Positions 7,705-15,786 of a stretch of 35,660 nucleotides of DNA are shown piece by piece. The stretch is from Candidatus Fermentithermobacillaceae bacterium (lineage in GTDB: Bacteria; Bacillota; Sulfobacillia; Fermentithermobacillales; Fermentithermobacillaceae): positions 1 through 35,660 of the forward strand of contig DUSI01000015.1 in assembly GCA_012842685.1 (NCBI GenBank), in the 5' to 3' direction. The translations under genes were made by a program, and so were the position numbers. The notes under the pieces were generated by a model. That model was not told the DNA's origin, searched no databases, and was given only the letters and a program-made list of their open reading frames with translations. Position 1 is the first letter of the stretch. The number at the start of each line of letters is the position of its first letter.

Positions 7705-7971
7705 TCAGTCCGAGAGATGTTTCGACATGGTCTTGAAGAGCACCTTCGCGAGGCCAATCCCGCCAGATCTGGCCCAGCTCTGACCAATCGCTCCCTCGGC
7801 AAACGCTCCGTAAAGCCCAAGGTCCGTGCCGGACGACTTCTGCATCTCCTTCCATATCATTGACAGAAACACGGCTTCAAAATCCTGGCAGGTCTTGAGC
7901 AGCCTGGCTTCCTTGTTGGCCCGGTCGGCTCCGGACACATTTGCCGCTTGTACAGTTTCCTGGACCCTCAC
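7705..7971 (-). CDS. Rod-binding domain protein (FlgJ N-terminal type)
   Basis: An 88-residue protein consisting essentially of the FlgJ N-terminal rod-binding domain: L-x-x-x-C-Q-D-F-E-A-V-F-L-S-x-x-W-K-E-M, then Y-G-A-F-A-E-G-A-I-G-Q and a final G-G-I-G-L-A-K. The muramidase domain of proteobacterial FlgJ is absent, as is usual in Bacillota. It probably acts as a rod-assembly scaffold for FlhO/FlhP. The GTG start has AGGAGAG eight bases upstream. It follows flhP by 26 bases and should be in the same transcript. Confidence 0.85.
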   Translation of the reverse strand: MRVQETVQAANVSGADRANKEARLLKTCQDFEAVFLSMIWKEMQKSSGTDLGLYGAFAEGAIGQSWARSGGIGLAKVLFKTMSKHLSD

Positions 7972-7997
7972 TGCTAAAGCTCTCCTCGTCTAACCGC

Positions 7998-8759
7998 TCA
8001 GGGCTTCACGTTATTGGCGATACCCCACATCTGGTCCGCGGTCTCGATCGTCTTGGAGTTGAGCTCGAAAGCCCTCTGGGCGACTATCAGGTTCACCATT
8101 TCCGTCACGATTTCCACGTTTGATGTCTCTATGTAACCGCTGAGAAGGATCCCGGCGCCGTTTTCTCCAGGAGTGAGGAGCTCAGGTTCGCCCGACATGG
8201 GAGTCACCCTGAACAAATTGGCTCCCGATGCCTCAAGCCCCTGAGGGTTGGGGAACACGGCTATCTGCAGCCGGCCGAACTCCTCGATCCTCCCGTTCAC
8301 GCGGCCGAAGACTATGCCGTCTTCGGAAATCCCGAGGTCGGTTGCGTTCGCGGGGATTACAATGGGCGAACCATCTGAGGTAACGAGGTATCCGGATGCG
8401 TTCACGAGCCTGCCCTGGCCGTCTACCCGGAAAGAGCCGTCCCTGGTATAGGCGGTGCCTGTCAGGGTCTCGACGGTGAAAAACCCCGGACCCTCTATGG
8501 CCACGGAAAGCGGGTTATCGGTAGGCTCCAGGTTGCCCTGCCGGAAGCTCCGGTCTGTGGAGACAACGCGTGAACCGCTCCCCACCTCTGCCGTGGAGGC
8601 TATCCCCACGGGGATGTTCTCATAGTAGAGGTCCTGGAACTGGACTCGCTGCCTCTTGAAACCGGTCGTGTTCACGTTGGCCAGGTTGTTGGCGATGGTG
8701 TCGATCAGGAGCTGCTGGGAAGCCATCCCCGTAGCTCCGGTCCAAAGCGCTCTCAGCAT
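7998..8759 (-). CDS. flgG: Flagellar basal-body rod protein FlgG/FlhP
   Basis: A 253-residue rod protein. The N-terminal motif is NLANVNTTGFKRQRVQFQD and the C-terminal helix is V-N-L-I-V-A-Q-R-A-F-E-L-N-S-K, followed by T-A-D-Q-M-W. These paired helices form the D0 layer of the rod. In B. subtilis the equivalent pair at this locus is called flhO-flhP, with FlhP being the distal-rod FlgG homologue. It follows flhO by 21 bases. No signal peptide is present, as expected for a protein exported by the flagellar type III system. Confidence 0.94.
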   Translation of the reverse strand: MLRALWTGATGMASQQLLIDTIANNLANVNTTGFKRQRVQFQDLYYENIPVGIASTAEVGSGSRVVSTDRSFRQGNLEPTDNPLSVAIEGPGFFTVETLTGTAYTRDGSFRVDGQGRLVNASGYLVTSDGSPIVIPANATDLGISEDGIVFGRVNGRIEEFGRLQIAVFPNPQGLEASGANLFRVTPMSGEPELLTPGENGAGILLSGYIETSNVEIVTEMVNLIVAQRAFELNSKTIETADQMWGIANNVKP

Positions 8760-8780
8760 TCTCTATCCCCCGTTTCCTCT

Positions 8781-9524
8781 CTACACGCGACCTACTCTCT
8801 CGACTGCCATTCCGAGAGTCTCGTCGTGGGACTGGATCGCCTTCTGAGCGGCCTCGTAGGCGCGCATAGCAGCTATCAGGTTCACCATCTCTACCACAGG
8901 ATCCACCGACGATTTCTCGAGGGCTCTTGTTATGAGGCCTGGGTTTTCCTCAAGCACAGGCGTGGTGCCTTCTGCCCTGAAGAGGGACGTACCTTCCTTT
9001 ACGAGGGCGCTCTCGTCGGCAAACCTGTAGGTGTTCAGAGTATCTACAACTACGCCGTCGCAGACCACGGCGCCGTCTTCTCCGATGGCCCTGGTCCGGT
9101 ACTCGCCAACCTGCACAGGACCACTGCGCCCGAGGACCCGGAATCCACCGAGGGTGAGGTAACCATCCGTGGAAATCTCGAAGTCCCCGCGTCGCGTATA
9201 ACGGACGCCCGATGGGGTCTCGACGGCAAAATAGACGCCGCCCGGGAGGGCGACATCCAACAGTTCACCGGTGTACTCTACCGGCCCGACCGACCGTATA
9301 GTCTTAACATCGTGGACGACCGCTCCTGAAGACATTGCCCCGATAACCTGCGGGGTGTCGTTTCCACGAAACATCATGGTGAAGACGTCGTGGAAGCTGG
9401 AGAACGTGGTCGTGTCTTTGTTATACGCCGCAGTATTTACGTTAGCCAGATTGTTTGCTATGACTTCTTGGTTTGTCACCTGCGCGCGCATCGCGGTGAC
9501 GCCCGAAATGATGCCTCGAAGCAT
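8781..9524 (-). CDS. flhO: Flagellar hook-basal body rod protein FlhO (FlgF/FlgG type)
   Basis: A 247-residue paralogue of the following flhP. The N-terminal rod motif is NNLANVNTAAYNKDTTTF, with A-A-Y replacing the usual T-G-F/Y. The C-terminal helix is MVNLIAAMRAYEAAQKAIQ, followed by D-E-T-L-G. It is predicted to be a proximal-rod protein equivalent to FlgF. The ATG has GGGGGGAGAG upstream. It begins 62 bases after the mbl stop codon, the mbl-flhO-flhP order of B. subtilis. Confidence 0.92.
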   Translation of the reverse strand: MLRGIISGVTAMRAQVTNQEVIANNLANVNTAAYNKDTTTFSSFHDVFTMMFRGNDTPQVIGAMSSGAVVHDVKTIRSVGPVEYTGELLDVALPGGVYFAVETPSGVRYTRRGDFEISTDGYLTLGGFRVLGRSGPVQVGEYRTRAIGEDGAVVCDGVVVDTLNTYRFADESALVKEGTSLFRAEGTTPVLEENPGLITRALEKSSVDPVVEMVNLIAAMRAYEAAQKAIQSHDETLGMAVERVGRV

Positions 9525-9586
9525 CTATATCTCTCCCCCCAGCTACTTATCGGAGATTTTGGGGAGAGAGTTGAGCTAAGCTTGAT

Positions 9587-10574
9587 CTAGGCAGATGCGA
9601 AGGCGTCAAGACGTTCGAGGGCTATCTTGGTACCCAGCGCCACGCAAGACACCGGGTCTTCGGCGATATGCACGGCTACGCCGGTCTCTCGCCGTATGAA
9701 TTCATCGATGCCGTCTAAGAGGGCCCCGCCGCCGGTCACCATTATGCCCCGGTCGATGATATCGCCGAGGAGCTCAGGCGGAGTCTTGTCGAGCACGCTC
9801 CTCACCGCCTGTGCGATGATGGCGAGGGGATCCTTCATGGCTTCGTGGACGGCCCAAGTGTCCAGCACTATGCTGCGGGGCATCCCCGTGACCAGGTCGC
9901 GGCCTCTTACTTCGACCTCGGCCCGTTCGCCAGGATAGGCCGAGCCGACCGCTATCTTCGCCCTTTCCGCCGTCTGTTCGCCGATAATGAGATTGTACTC
10001 CCTCCGGACATACCGGACTATGGCATCGTCGAGGGCATCTCCTCCCACCCTCGTCGAGGTCTGGGTTACCATCTGGCGCATGGACAGGACGGCTATGTCG
10101 GTCGTGCCCCCGCCGATATCGACTATCATGTTTCCCGAAGGCCCGTCGATATCCAAGCCCGCGCCTAACGCAGCCAGGACAGGTTCCTCGAGCACGTGGA
10201 CAGTGCCGCCGCCGGCTTCTTTGCCTGCCTGGAGGACGGCCCTGCGCTCAACATGGGTAATCGACGCAGGGACGGCTATAAGGAGCTCGGGTTTCGTCGG
10301 AGGAAACCAGGGGACGCTCTTTTTCAGGAAATGGCGGAGCATTGCAAGCGTAACGTCGTATTCGGTGATGACTCCGCCTCTTAGGGGGGCGTACCGTGGC
10401 GATGGAGCCGGGCGTACGTCCGAGCATCCTTTTGGCTTCGCTGCCTACGGCGATGACTTTGTTTGTGGAGACTTCCTTGGCCACCACGGAAGGTTCTTTC
10501 GTTACGATGCCCAAGCCGCGAACGAACACAAGGACCGTGCAGGTGCCGAGATCGATACCGACCTGTCTACCCAT
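9587..10574 (-). pseudogene. mbl: MreB/Mbl actin-like protein, interrupted by a one-base frameshift
   Basis: The 5' part (from the ATG at 10574) encodes [19 protein letters not shown], the phosphate-1 motif of MreB, and runs to G-S-I-A-T-V-R-P. There the frame breaks in a run of six C (10384-10389). One base less restores [13 protein letters not shown], after which the MreB sequence continues uninterrupted to 9587, including the phosphate-2 segment M-I-V-D-I-G-G-G-T-T-D. The corrected product is 328 residues, a normal Mbl length, and nothing else is damaged. The most likely cause is a homopolymer error in the assembly. A genuine mutation or slippage at the C run is possible. Mbl polymerises at the membrane and directs lateral wall synthesis. 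The spoIIID-mbl-flhO order supports Mbl rather than another MreB paralogue. Confidence 0.9.
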
Positions 10575-10720
10575 GGGCATGCACTCCTCAAAAACCGAAG
10601 GCCCGGCGAGCTCAAGTGGCTTCCCCGGGCTATATCGACGTCATTTGGGAGTGCTGTTAGGGATTGTTATGACAATTTCCAAAAGGAATGTGAGAGCCTC
10701 ATCGACTGGCTTGCGACTCT

Positions 10721-10999
10721 CTACTCGGACCGGTTTAGGGCCTGTTCGGCCTGCTCGGCCCTGTATTTTCTCCTCGTGGCTTCACCTCCTCTTATGTGCC
10801 TCTCTGCCTTATTCATGTCGAGAACCTCGCGGACCAGCTTTGCCAGCTGCGGACGGATTTTGGGCAGCCGGTCGGTGACATCCTTATGGACAGTGCTCTT
10901 GGATACGCCAAACGAGCGCGCGGTCTCACGAACCGTGGCGTGGGTCTGGCCGATGAATTCGCCTATAGCGATCGCACGCTTCCAAATCACGTCGTTCAT
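10721..10999 (-). CDS. spoIIID: Sporulation transcriptional regulator SpoIIID
   Basis: A 92-residue DNA-binding protein almost the same length as B. subtilis SpoIIID (93). The helix-turn-helix at residues 22-41 reads TVRETARSFGVSKSTVHKDV. The basic C-terminal segment contains R-H-I-R-G-G-E-A-T, which contributes to DNA contacts in this family. SpoIIID acts in the mother cell as activator or repressor of sigma-E-dependent genes and leads to sigma-K production. GAGGGGG precedes the ATG. The gene is upstream of mbl and downstream of spoIIQ, the B. subtilis order. I could not find a convincing sigma-E promoter in the 246-base region before it. Confidence 0.97.
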   Translation of the reverse strand: MNDVIWKRAIAIGEFIGQTHATVRETARSFGVSKSTVHKDVTDRLPKIRPQLAKLVREVLDMNKAERHIRGGEATRRKYRAEQAEQALNRSE

Positions 11000-11124
11000 G
11001 GCAGGGCCCCCTCGCTGCGTCTTACGCTAATATGTCTATGCTCTAGTGCTGAGTTAATTCGGTTGGTGAAGCGTAAACCTCAGCTGGCTACATGACAGTG
11101 CGGCATAGGGCGAGAGGTCCGCTT

Positions 11125-11157
11125 GGCCTTCTCGAGGCCGCCCCCGGGACTCCGGGG
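11125..11157. repeat. Two adjacent GC-rich hairpins between spoIIQ and spoIIID
   Basis: GGCCT-TCTCG-AGGCC (11125-11139) is followed directly by CCCCGG-GACT-CCGGGG (11142-11157). Both are perfect stems. Neither is followed by a T tract on either strand, so they are not canonical intrinsic terminators. They lie in the gap after the spoIIQ stop codon and before spoIIID, where they could protect an mRNA end or assist Rho-dependent termination. No gene is seen in this gap. Confidence 0.5.
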
Positions 11158-11245
11158 CACAGGCGCTCCCCGGTACGGTACGGGCGGTCCGGCCAAACAT
11201 GCCCCGGCTTCTAGATGGATCCGGCTTTAGAGAAGCCGTCCCTCT

Positions 11246-12055
11246 TTAGGGCGACAAGAGCTTGGTAACCGGGATGATCTCGTCGTTCACCTTGGCCGCG
11301 AAGTAGAGACTTGTGCCGTCCGTCCGGGCGAACTCCTCACCCTGCTTCACCGTGTCACCAACGCCTAAGATGCACCCGGAAAGCCGTCCGTATTCAGTGG
11401 TGGTCCCATCGGGGTGCTCCAGGGCGACCACGTTCCCGAGGTCCGGGTCGGTGAAGACCGACTTGACCTTGCCCGACATGACCGCGGTCACAGGCGTGTC
11501 GGGGGCTACGGCGATCTCCACTCCGGGAAGGTAACGCCACTCGTTCAGGTAGTCCGAAAACACCCACCCAGGTTCGCGGACGATCTCTCCCTGGACGGGC
11601 CATATCGGAGTCTCGCTACTCAGGGCCGCAGCAGGCACGGCCGAATCGTCAGCGTCGCCAAGCAACTCTTCGTCGTCGCCCGGAAGGCCGCCCTGCGTTT
11701 CTCCGGTCGCCTGCGGGATCTCTTGCTTGGTGTCATGTAGAGTCTCTTCTCCGGTCTCCTGTCCGGTCATGTCCGGCGCAGGATCCGGGTTTCCTTCAGC
11801 ACTTGAGACATACCCCGGGCCACCGGCAGGGAGATCCTCGCTCTGAGGCAAGGTTTCCTCTTGACCTCCTGCGGGCGGCACTTCTGCGGCAAGGGGCTCG
11901 GGTCCAGAGCTTTCCCTAGACCTATGACCAAGGTAGATACCTGCAACAAGTAGTGCGAGGCAGTATGCGCCGATGAACGCGACGCGGAGGAACACCTGCC
12001 AGTTACGTTCCGCGTTGGCGCGCCTTCGATATCGCCGGGATGAAGTATCGTCCAT
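11246..12055 (-). CDS. spoIIQ: SpoIIQ-like forespore membrane protein with degenerate LytM (M23) domain
   Basis: A 269-residue protein with one transmembrane segment (about residues 20-43, FLRVAFIGAYCLALLVAGIY). A 100-residue acidic, Gly/Pro/Glu-rich linker and a C-terminal LytM domain (about 150-269) follow. SpoIIQ in the forespore membrane pairs with SpoIIIAH from the mother cell to form the engulfment channel. The LytM metal site is degraded: the H-x3-D motif is L-P-G-V-E, and the final H-x-H is S-L-Y, so no endopeptidase activity is expected. Known SpoIIQ proteins vary here, with B. subtilis incomplete and C. difficile intact. The start is the ATG at 12055, with GGGAGGG upstream; the frame is open further but unsupported. 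A sigma-F-like promoter precedes it, as in B. subtilis. Confidence 0.85.
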   Translation of the reverse strand: MDDTSSRRYRRRANAERNWQVFLRVAFIGAYCLALLVAGIYLGHRSRESSGPEPLAAEVPPAGGQEETLPQSEDLPAGGPGYVSSAEGNPDPAPDMTGQETGEETLHDTKQEIPQATGETQGGLPGDDEELLGDADDSAVPAAALSSETPIWPVQGEIVREPGWVFSDYLNEWRYLPGVEIAVAPDTPVTAVMSGKVKSVFTDPDLGNVVALEHPDGTTTEYGRLSGCILGVGDTVKQGEEFARTDGTSLYFAAKVNDEIIPVTKLLSP

Positions 12056-12075
12056 GAGAATCCCTCCCCGGCTGG

Positions 12076-12105
12076 TATAGTTACCATAATATGGACGAAC
12101 TATGC
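12076..12105 (-). promoter_or_regulatory. Sigma-F type promoter for spoIIQ
   Basis: On the minus strand GCATA (12101-12105), a 15-base spacer and GGTAACTATA (12076-12085) match the sigma-F consensus GYATA-N15-GGNNANANTR with one mismatch. It lies 20 bases upstream of the spoIIQ start. The spacer contains the palindrome CCATATTATGG. B. subtilis spoIIQ is a known sigma-F gene, so the match is biologically sensible. Confidence 0.65.
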
Positions 12106-12341
12106 GCCGGGATCCTGGAGACACGGGTCAGGTTAACTGGTGGTAGAGCCGTGGTGAGGGCAACGGGCCCTGAGCGATCATGTTCGCCCAAGTGGTCCGA
12201 AAAGCCCGGCCGATGACACCGAGCGGCAACGGTAAACTCGGGATATCGGTCGAACTGTCCTTCGTCGGTACGTACAGACGCTTCATTCAGACAGGAATGT
12301 ATTCAGCCATCCGTTTCCACATGTATGACTGTCGACAACAA

Positions 12342-13316
12342 TCACTCCTCAAATATCGCCGTGACCTTGGTCCCAGGGAAGTAGTAGCTAAGGATCTCGG
12401 TGTATGTCCGGCCTTGTCTGGCCATACCGTCGGCTCCATATTGGCACATCCCAACGCCGTGGCCGTAACCTTTTACCTGAAACACGGCGTTATTACCGCG
12501 GATCGCCCAGGACATGTTGGTGGAACGCAGCCCTAAGGCCATCCGGAACTCGAGGCCGCGGATACGTTCGCCGCCGACCATGACTTCCTTCACCCTGCCC
12601 GTCGGCGAAACCTGAGAGACCACAGGAAAGCCGCCCGAAGCGAGCGTCGACACTGGCACAGCGATGCCGAGGGTCCCCAGAGCCTCCGATACCCGCGACA
12701 GGGGGATCGTGACCGTCTGGGCGTTATAGTACGGCGAGTGGCTGCAGAAGTTGCAGGGGACGCTCTGGAGGTATGGCACGTCTTTGATCCAGACGTCCTT
12801 CGCCGCCTCGGTCATCCCACCGCAAGTTGAATGGTACACGACTTCCGCGGGAGCCGCGTTGTAGGTCAGAATGAGGCCGCGCGTCTCCTCCACGGCTCTT
12901 TCGATCTTCGGCCAGTTGAGCCAGAAGCTTACCGCGCCCCATCGCTCTTTGATTGCTTCTACGGGAGCCCACGCCTGGTCTTGCCGGTGATCCGAGGTTA
13001 CGTCGGCGTCTTCCCTCGACGGGGTGCCACCGAGGATGCGCATCTTCCGGGCGGCGTACGTCCTGGCCAGTACAGCCTGGGCCTTGAGGGCTTCCAGGCC
13101 GGCCGACGCAGGCATCTCGCAGGCAACGACGCCTTTCACGTATTCCTCCAAATCGAGTCTCACGACCGTGCCTTTTTCGGCGTAGTAGACGTCAATGCGG
13201 AGGAGCGGATCGCCCCCCAGCGGGCGCGTGGGAAACGTCGGACTCTGCCCGCGTGGCCCTGGGAGGCCCAGGTACACACCAAGGAGAAAGAGCAGGAAGT
13301 AAAGGATCCGTTTCAA
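12342..13316 (-). CDS. spoIID: Stage II sporulation protein D, engulfment lytic transglycosylase
   Basis: A 324-residue SpoIID with an N-terminal membrane anchor (about residues 4-20). The catalytic-type glutamate is Glu67 in G-V-V-A-C-E-M-P, followed by A-L-K-A-Q-A-V-L-A-R-T-Y-A. The family segments H-S-T-C-G-G-M-T-E and GYGHGVGMCQYGADGMA are also present. SpoIID, with SpoIIM and SpoIIP, degrades septal peptidoglycan during engulfment. It cleaves glycan strands after SpoIIP has removed stem peptides. The start is TTG with GAGGAGG eight bases upstream. A sigma-E-like promoter lies about 26 bases before the start. It sits between murA and spoIIQ as in B. subtilis. Confidence 0.96.
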   Translation of the reverse strand: MKRILYFLLFLLGVYLGLPGPRGQSPTFPTRPLGGDPLLRIDVYYAEKGTVVRLDLEEYVKGVVACEMPASAGLEALKAQAVLARTYAARKMRILGGTPSREDADVTSDHRQDQAWAPVEAIKERWGAVSFWLNWPKIERAVEETRGLILTYNAAPAEVVYHSTCGGMTEAAKDVWIKDVPYLQSVPCNFCSHSPYYNAQTVTIPLSRVSEALGTLGIAVPVSTLASGGFPVVSQVSPTGRVKEVMVGGERIRGLEFRMALGLRSTNMSWAIRGNNAVFQVKGYGHGVGMCQYGADGMARQGRTYTEILSYYFPGTKVTAIFEE

Positions 13317-13341
13317 GCGCCTTACCTCCTCGTGACGCTTG

Positions 13342-13370
13342 ATAATATGGCGTAGGAGGAGGGATTATGA
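13342..13370 (-). promoter_or_regulatory. Sigma-E type promoter for spoIID
   Basis: The minus strand reads TCATAAT (13364-13370), a 14-base spacer and CATATTAT (13342-13349). The -35 matches KMATATT at six of seven positions. The -10 keeps the CATA core and final T of CATACAHT, and the spacing is standard. B. subtilis spoIID is sigma-E-dependent. The -10 half is imperfect, so confidence is moderate. Confidence 0.5.
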
Positions 13371-13537
13371 CTCAGGGTTCAGAGGGCTTGTCAGCCTTCC
13401 GTGATACTCTTCTCACAGATCGTGTTCTCTGGGCCGGTACAGAAAAAGGACTCCCCTACTCAGTCTTCACATAGGTGATGAGCGTTTCTCAATGAGAGCG
13501 GCAACCTTCTCTGGACCGTGAGGACAGACTTCGTGTC

Positions 13538-14812
13538 CTACCGCACTGCGCAGACAGGCTTCGGCAGACCGGTCTCCTCTACATCCGCACCAAGAAGACG
13601 CAGCTTTCCTGCGAAATCGCTGTAACCCCTGTGTATATGCTCTGTTCCGGTGATCTCGCTTTCCCCTTCCGCAGCAAGGGCTGCCAGCGCGAGACAAGCT
13701 CCCGCCCTGAGGTCCGTCGCCTGGAGGGCGGCGCCCGTCAGCTTAGGTACCCCTTCAACGATGGCGTTTGAGTCTTCAATCTTGATCTTCGCGCCCATAC
13801 GGATGAGCTCTTCGGCGTGGTTAAACCGGTTCTCGAAAACGGTCTCCGATATCAGGCTCGTTCCATGTCCGAGGGACAAAAGGGCCATTATGGGCGCCTG
13901 GGCATCTGTCGGAAATCCAGGGTAGGGAAGGGTCTTAACGTGCACCGGGCTCGGTCTGGAACGCATTTCGATCTGGACCGACCTCGGGCCCTCGAGCAGG
14001 TAAGCGCCGCATTCCTTGAGTTTCGCGAGGATCGACCGGATATGGGTCGGGATTACGTTCTCAACCGTAACCCGGCCCCGGGTTATGGCGCCCGCGATCA
14101 GGAAAGTGGCGGCCTCGATCCTGTCGGGGATTATGCTGTAGCGAGTCCCTTTCAGCGTCTTGACTCCCTCTATCTTGATGCGGGAAGTACCGGCCCCTGT
14201 AACCTCGGATCCCATAGAGTTCAGGAAGTTGGCGAGGTCTACTATCTCGGGTTCCTGGGCTGCGTTCTCAATGACGGTTACGCCGTCGGCCAAAGTCGCA
14301 GCCATCATGATGTTTTCCGTAGCGCCCACCGATGGGATGTCGAGGTAGATCTCGGCGCCCTTGAGCTTTTTTGCCCGGGCCTTTGCGAAACCTCCCTCAA
14401 CGGTTATCTCCGCGCCCATGGCCTGGAATCCCTTGAGGTGGAGGTCTACAGGCCTCTGCCCTATGGCGCACCCTCCCGGCAAGGGCACTGAAGCGTGACC
14501 GAGACGGACCAGAAGGGGTCCCATAACGAGGAACGACGCCCTCATCATCCTGACCAAGTCGTAAGGGGCTTCATCGTGAAGCCTATTTCCCGGGTTAATG
14601 AGAACAGAGTTGCCGGTCACCTTGACGGACACACCGAGGGCTCTGAGCACCTCGGCCATGGTGCTTACATCCCTAAGGCGGGGTACGTTGTCGATTATGG
14701 AAATGTCTTCAGATAAGATCGCCCCCGCCATGATAGGCAGGGCAGCGTTCTTGGCCCCATCGCACTTTACCATTCCCTTTAACGCTTTTCCGCCCCGTAT
14801 GATCAGACTCAA
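13538..14812 (-). CDS. murA: UDP-N-acetylglucosamine 1-carboxyvinyltransferase
   Basis: A 424-residue MurA that catalyses the first committed step of peptidoglycan synthesis, transfer of enolpyruvate from PEP to UDP-GlcNAc. The active-site cysteine is Cys115 in PGGCAIGQRP, so the enzyme is expected to be of the fosfomycin-sensitive type. Other signatures are K-C-D-G-A-K-N-A near the N-terminus (Lys22/Asn23 region) and PGFPTDAQAP around the catalytic aspartate. The start is TTG with AGGAG eight bases before it. The 272-base region upstream holds a nested inverted repeat. Placement directly before spoIID identifies it with murAA of B. subtilis. It ends 221 bases before spoIID. Confidence 0.97.
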   Translation of the reverse strand: MSLIIRGGKALKGMVKCDGAKNAALPIMAGAILSEDISIIDNVPRLRDVSTMAEVLRALGVSVKVTGNSVLINPGNRLHDEAPYDLVRMMRASFLVMGPLLVRLGHASVPLPGGCAIGQRPVDLHLKGFQAMGAEITVEGGFAKARAKKLKGAEIYLDIPSVGATENIMMAATLADGVTVIENAAQEPEIVDLANFLNSMGSEVTGAGTSRIKIEGVKTLKGTRYSIIPDRIEAATFLIAGAITRGRVTVENVIPTHIRSILAKLKECGAYLLEGPRSVQIEMRSRPSPVHVKTLPYPGFPTDAQAPIMALLSLGHGTSLISETVFENRFNHAEELIRMGAKIKIEDSNAIVEGVPKLTGAALQATDLRAGACLALAALAAEGESEITGTEHIHRGYSDFAGKLRLLGADVEETGLPKPVCAVR

Positions 14813-14890
14813 GGTTACCGGCTCCTCACTTCGCCCCGAAGGCGTGTTTTCTTACTCCGCTCGGTCAGCCCGTTTCGGAGGCTTAACTGC

Positions 14891-14947
14891 CCGGAGGTCA
14901 TACCGAGTTTGACATCAGAAAAACAAAACTCGGAACGGCGCCTCCGG
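14891..14947. repeat. Two-tier inverted repeat upstream of murA
   Basis: An outer pair CCGGAGG/CCTCCGG (14891-14897 with 14941-14947) encloses an inner pair CCGAGTTT/AAACTCGG (14903-14910 with 14926-14933). The inner loop is 15 bases, and there are short unpaired sides between the two tiers. It lies 79 bases before the murA TTG, in the gap after the V-type ATPase operon. No T tract follows on either strand, so it is not a standard terminator. It may be a leader structure of the murA mRNA or an operator. Confidence 0.6.
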
Positions 14948-15084
14948 TTATCTCCCTTAGCAGAATTTGTAGTGAAGCGCTAAACGTTCCGCCTCAATCT
15001 GTCTCTGTGGGTCCACCGATAGTGTCTGCGGCGCCATTCGCCGCGATTCCCGGAAAACCAGGTGTCCCATTAGCAATTTGGCAA

Positions 15085-15771
15085 TCAGTGGGCCCTCACT
15101 ATGTCTTTGACCTTCATGAGCCTGGATGCGTTGGCCCGGTCCATCTCCTCGAGCCGCATTTCTACGCTTTTTACCGCCGCTTCCAGCTCAGGTATGAGTA
15201 TATATTCCAGGGCGTTTACCCTCCGCCTGGTCCTCTCTATCTCGTCTGCCAATAGCTGGATTTTTCGTTCCACTTCGGAAAGCTTAACCAGTAATGGAAG
15301 TATGCCCCGAAACTCCTTAATCGCATCATCAAGGTCAGACGAAGTCGATGCCAGGCCGTAGGGAGGGATATTGGCATCCACTACGTGCCCTTGGGACACC
15401 GCGCCTGCCTCTCCCGCAGCGCCATCTCCGTCACCATCGCCGGACCTTTGGATCTCCATCTCGGGCACCACGACGTTCATGATCCGCCGGTAGGTGATGG
15501 ACACTTCCTCAGGCCCGCTTGACGCCATGAGCGCTTCCTCGAGAACCGGCGGGCTCAAGACGGCTCTCGCCTGGGCGAAGCTCCTGTAGGCGGCGCTAAG
15601 GCGCTTCTCAAGCTCTTTCCTGAGCCGCTGGTTTTCATGGACTATGGCCATGAACTCCTTCATGAGCTGGTCCCGCTTATCCTTAAGGAGCCTGTGGCCC
15701 CGGACGGCCATCCTGACCCTGTTCTTAAGCCTCGTAAGCTCTTGACGGGTTGCGCTAACTCTGAGTTCCAA
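15085..15771 (-). CDS. atpD: V-type ATP synthase/ATPase subunit D (central rotor)
   Basis: A 228-residue subunit D that forms the coiled-coil rotor axle inside the A3B3 head. The N-terminal helix contains TRQELTRLKNRVRMAVRGHR and L-L-K-D-K-R-D-Q-L. The C-terminal helix contains RRVNALEYILIPELE. The N-R-V-N-A-L-E motif is the family hallmark. The middle has a short Gly/Asp-rich insert (around S-G-D-G-D-G-D-G). The start is TTG with AAGGAG upstream. It is the last gene of the operon, 15 bases after subunit B. Confidence 0.95.
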   Translation of the reverse strand: MELRVSATRQELTRLKNRVRMAVRGHRLLKDKRDQLMKEFMAIVHENQRLRKELEKRLSAAYRSFAQARAVLSPPVLEEALMASSGPEEVSITYRRIMNVVVPEMEIQRSGDGDGDGAAGEAGAVSQGHVVDANIPPYGLASTSSDLDDAIKEFRGILPLLVKLSEVERKIQLLADEIERTRRRVNALEYILIPELEAAVKSVEMRLEEMDRANASRLMKVKDIVRAH

Positions 15772-15786
15772 GGCCCCGTCTCCTTC

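Noticed and set aside
10248-10383. A separate small protein formed by the 0-frame continuation of the first half of mbl
   Set aside because: The sequence after the C run is an out-of-frame reading of MreB codons, with no family similarity; it is explained by the one-base frameshift.
10589-10630. Terminator-like hairpin (GCCCGG...CCGGGC then TTTTT) just before mbl
   Set aside because: The loop is 18 bases and the T run is displaced six bases from the stem, so it does not meet the usual form of an intrinsic terminator.
11020-11085. Candidate sigma-E promoter before spoIIID (CATAGACA with GAATTAA)
   Set aside because: Spacing is 13 bases and the -35 matches poorly; not strong enough to annotate.
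13442-13465. Terminator after murA (GACT...AGTC followed by CTTTTT)
   Set aside because: Only a 4-bp stem; too weak to call.
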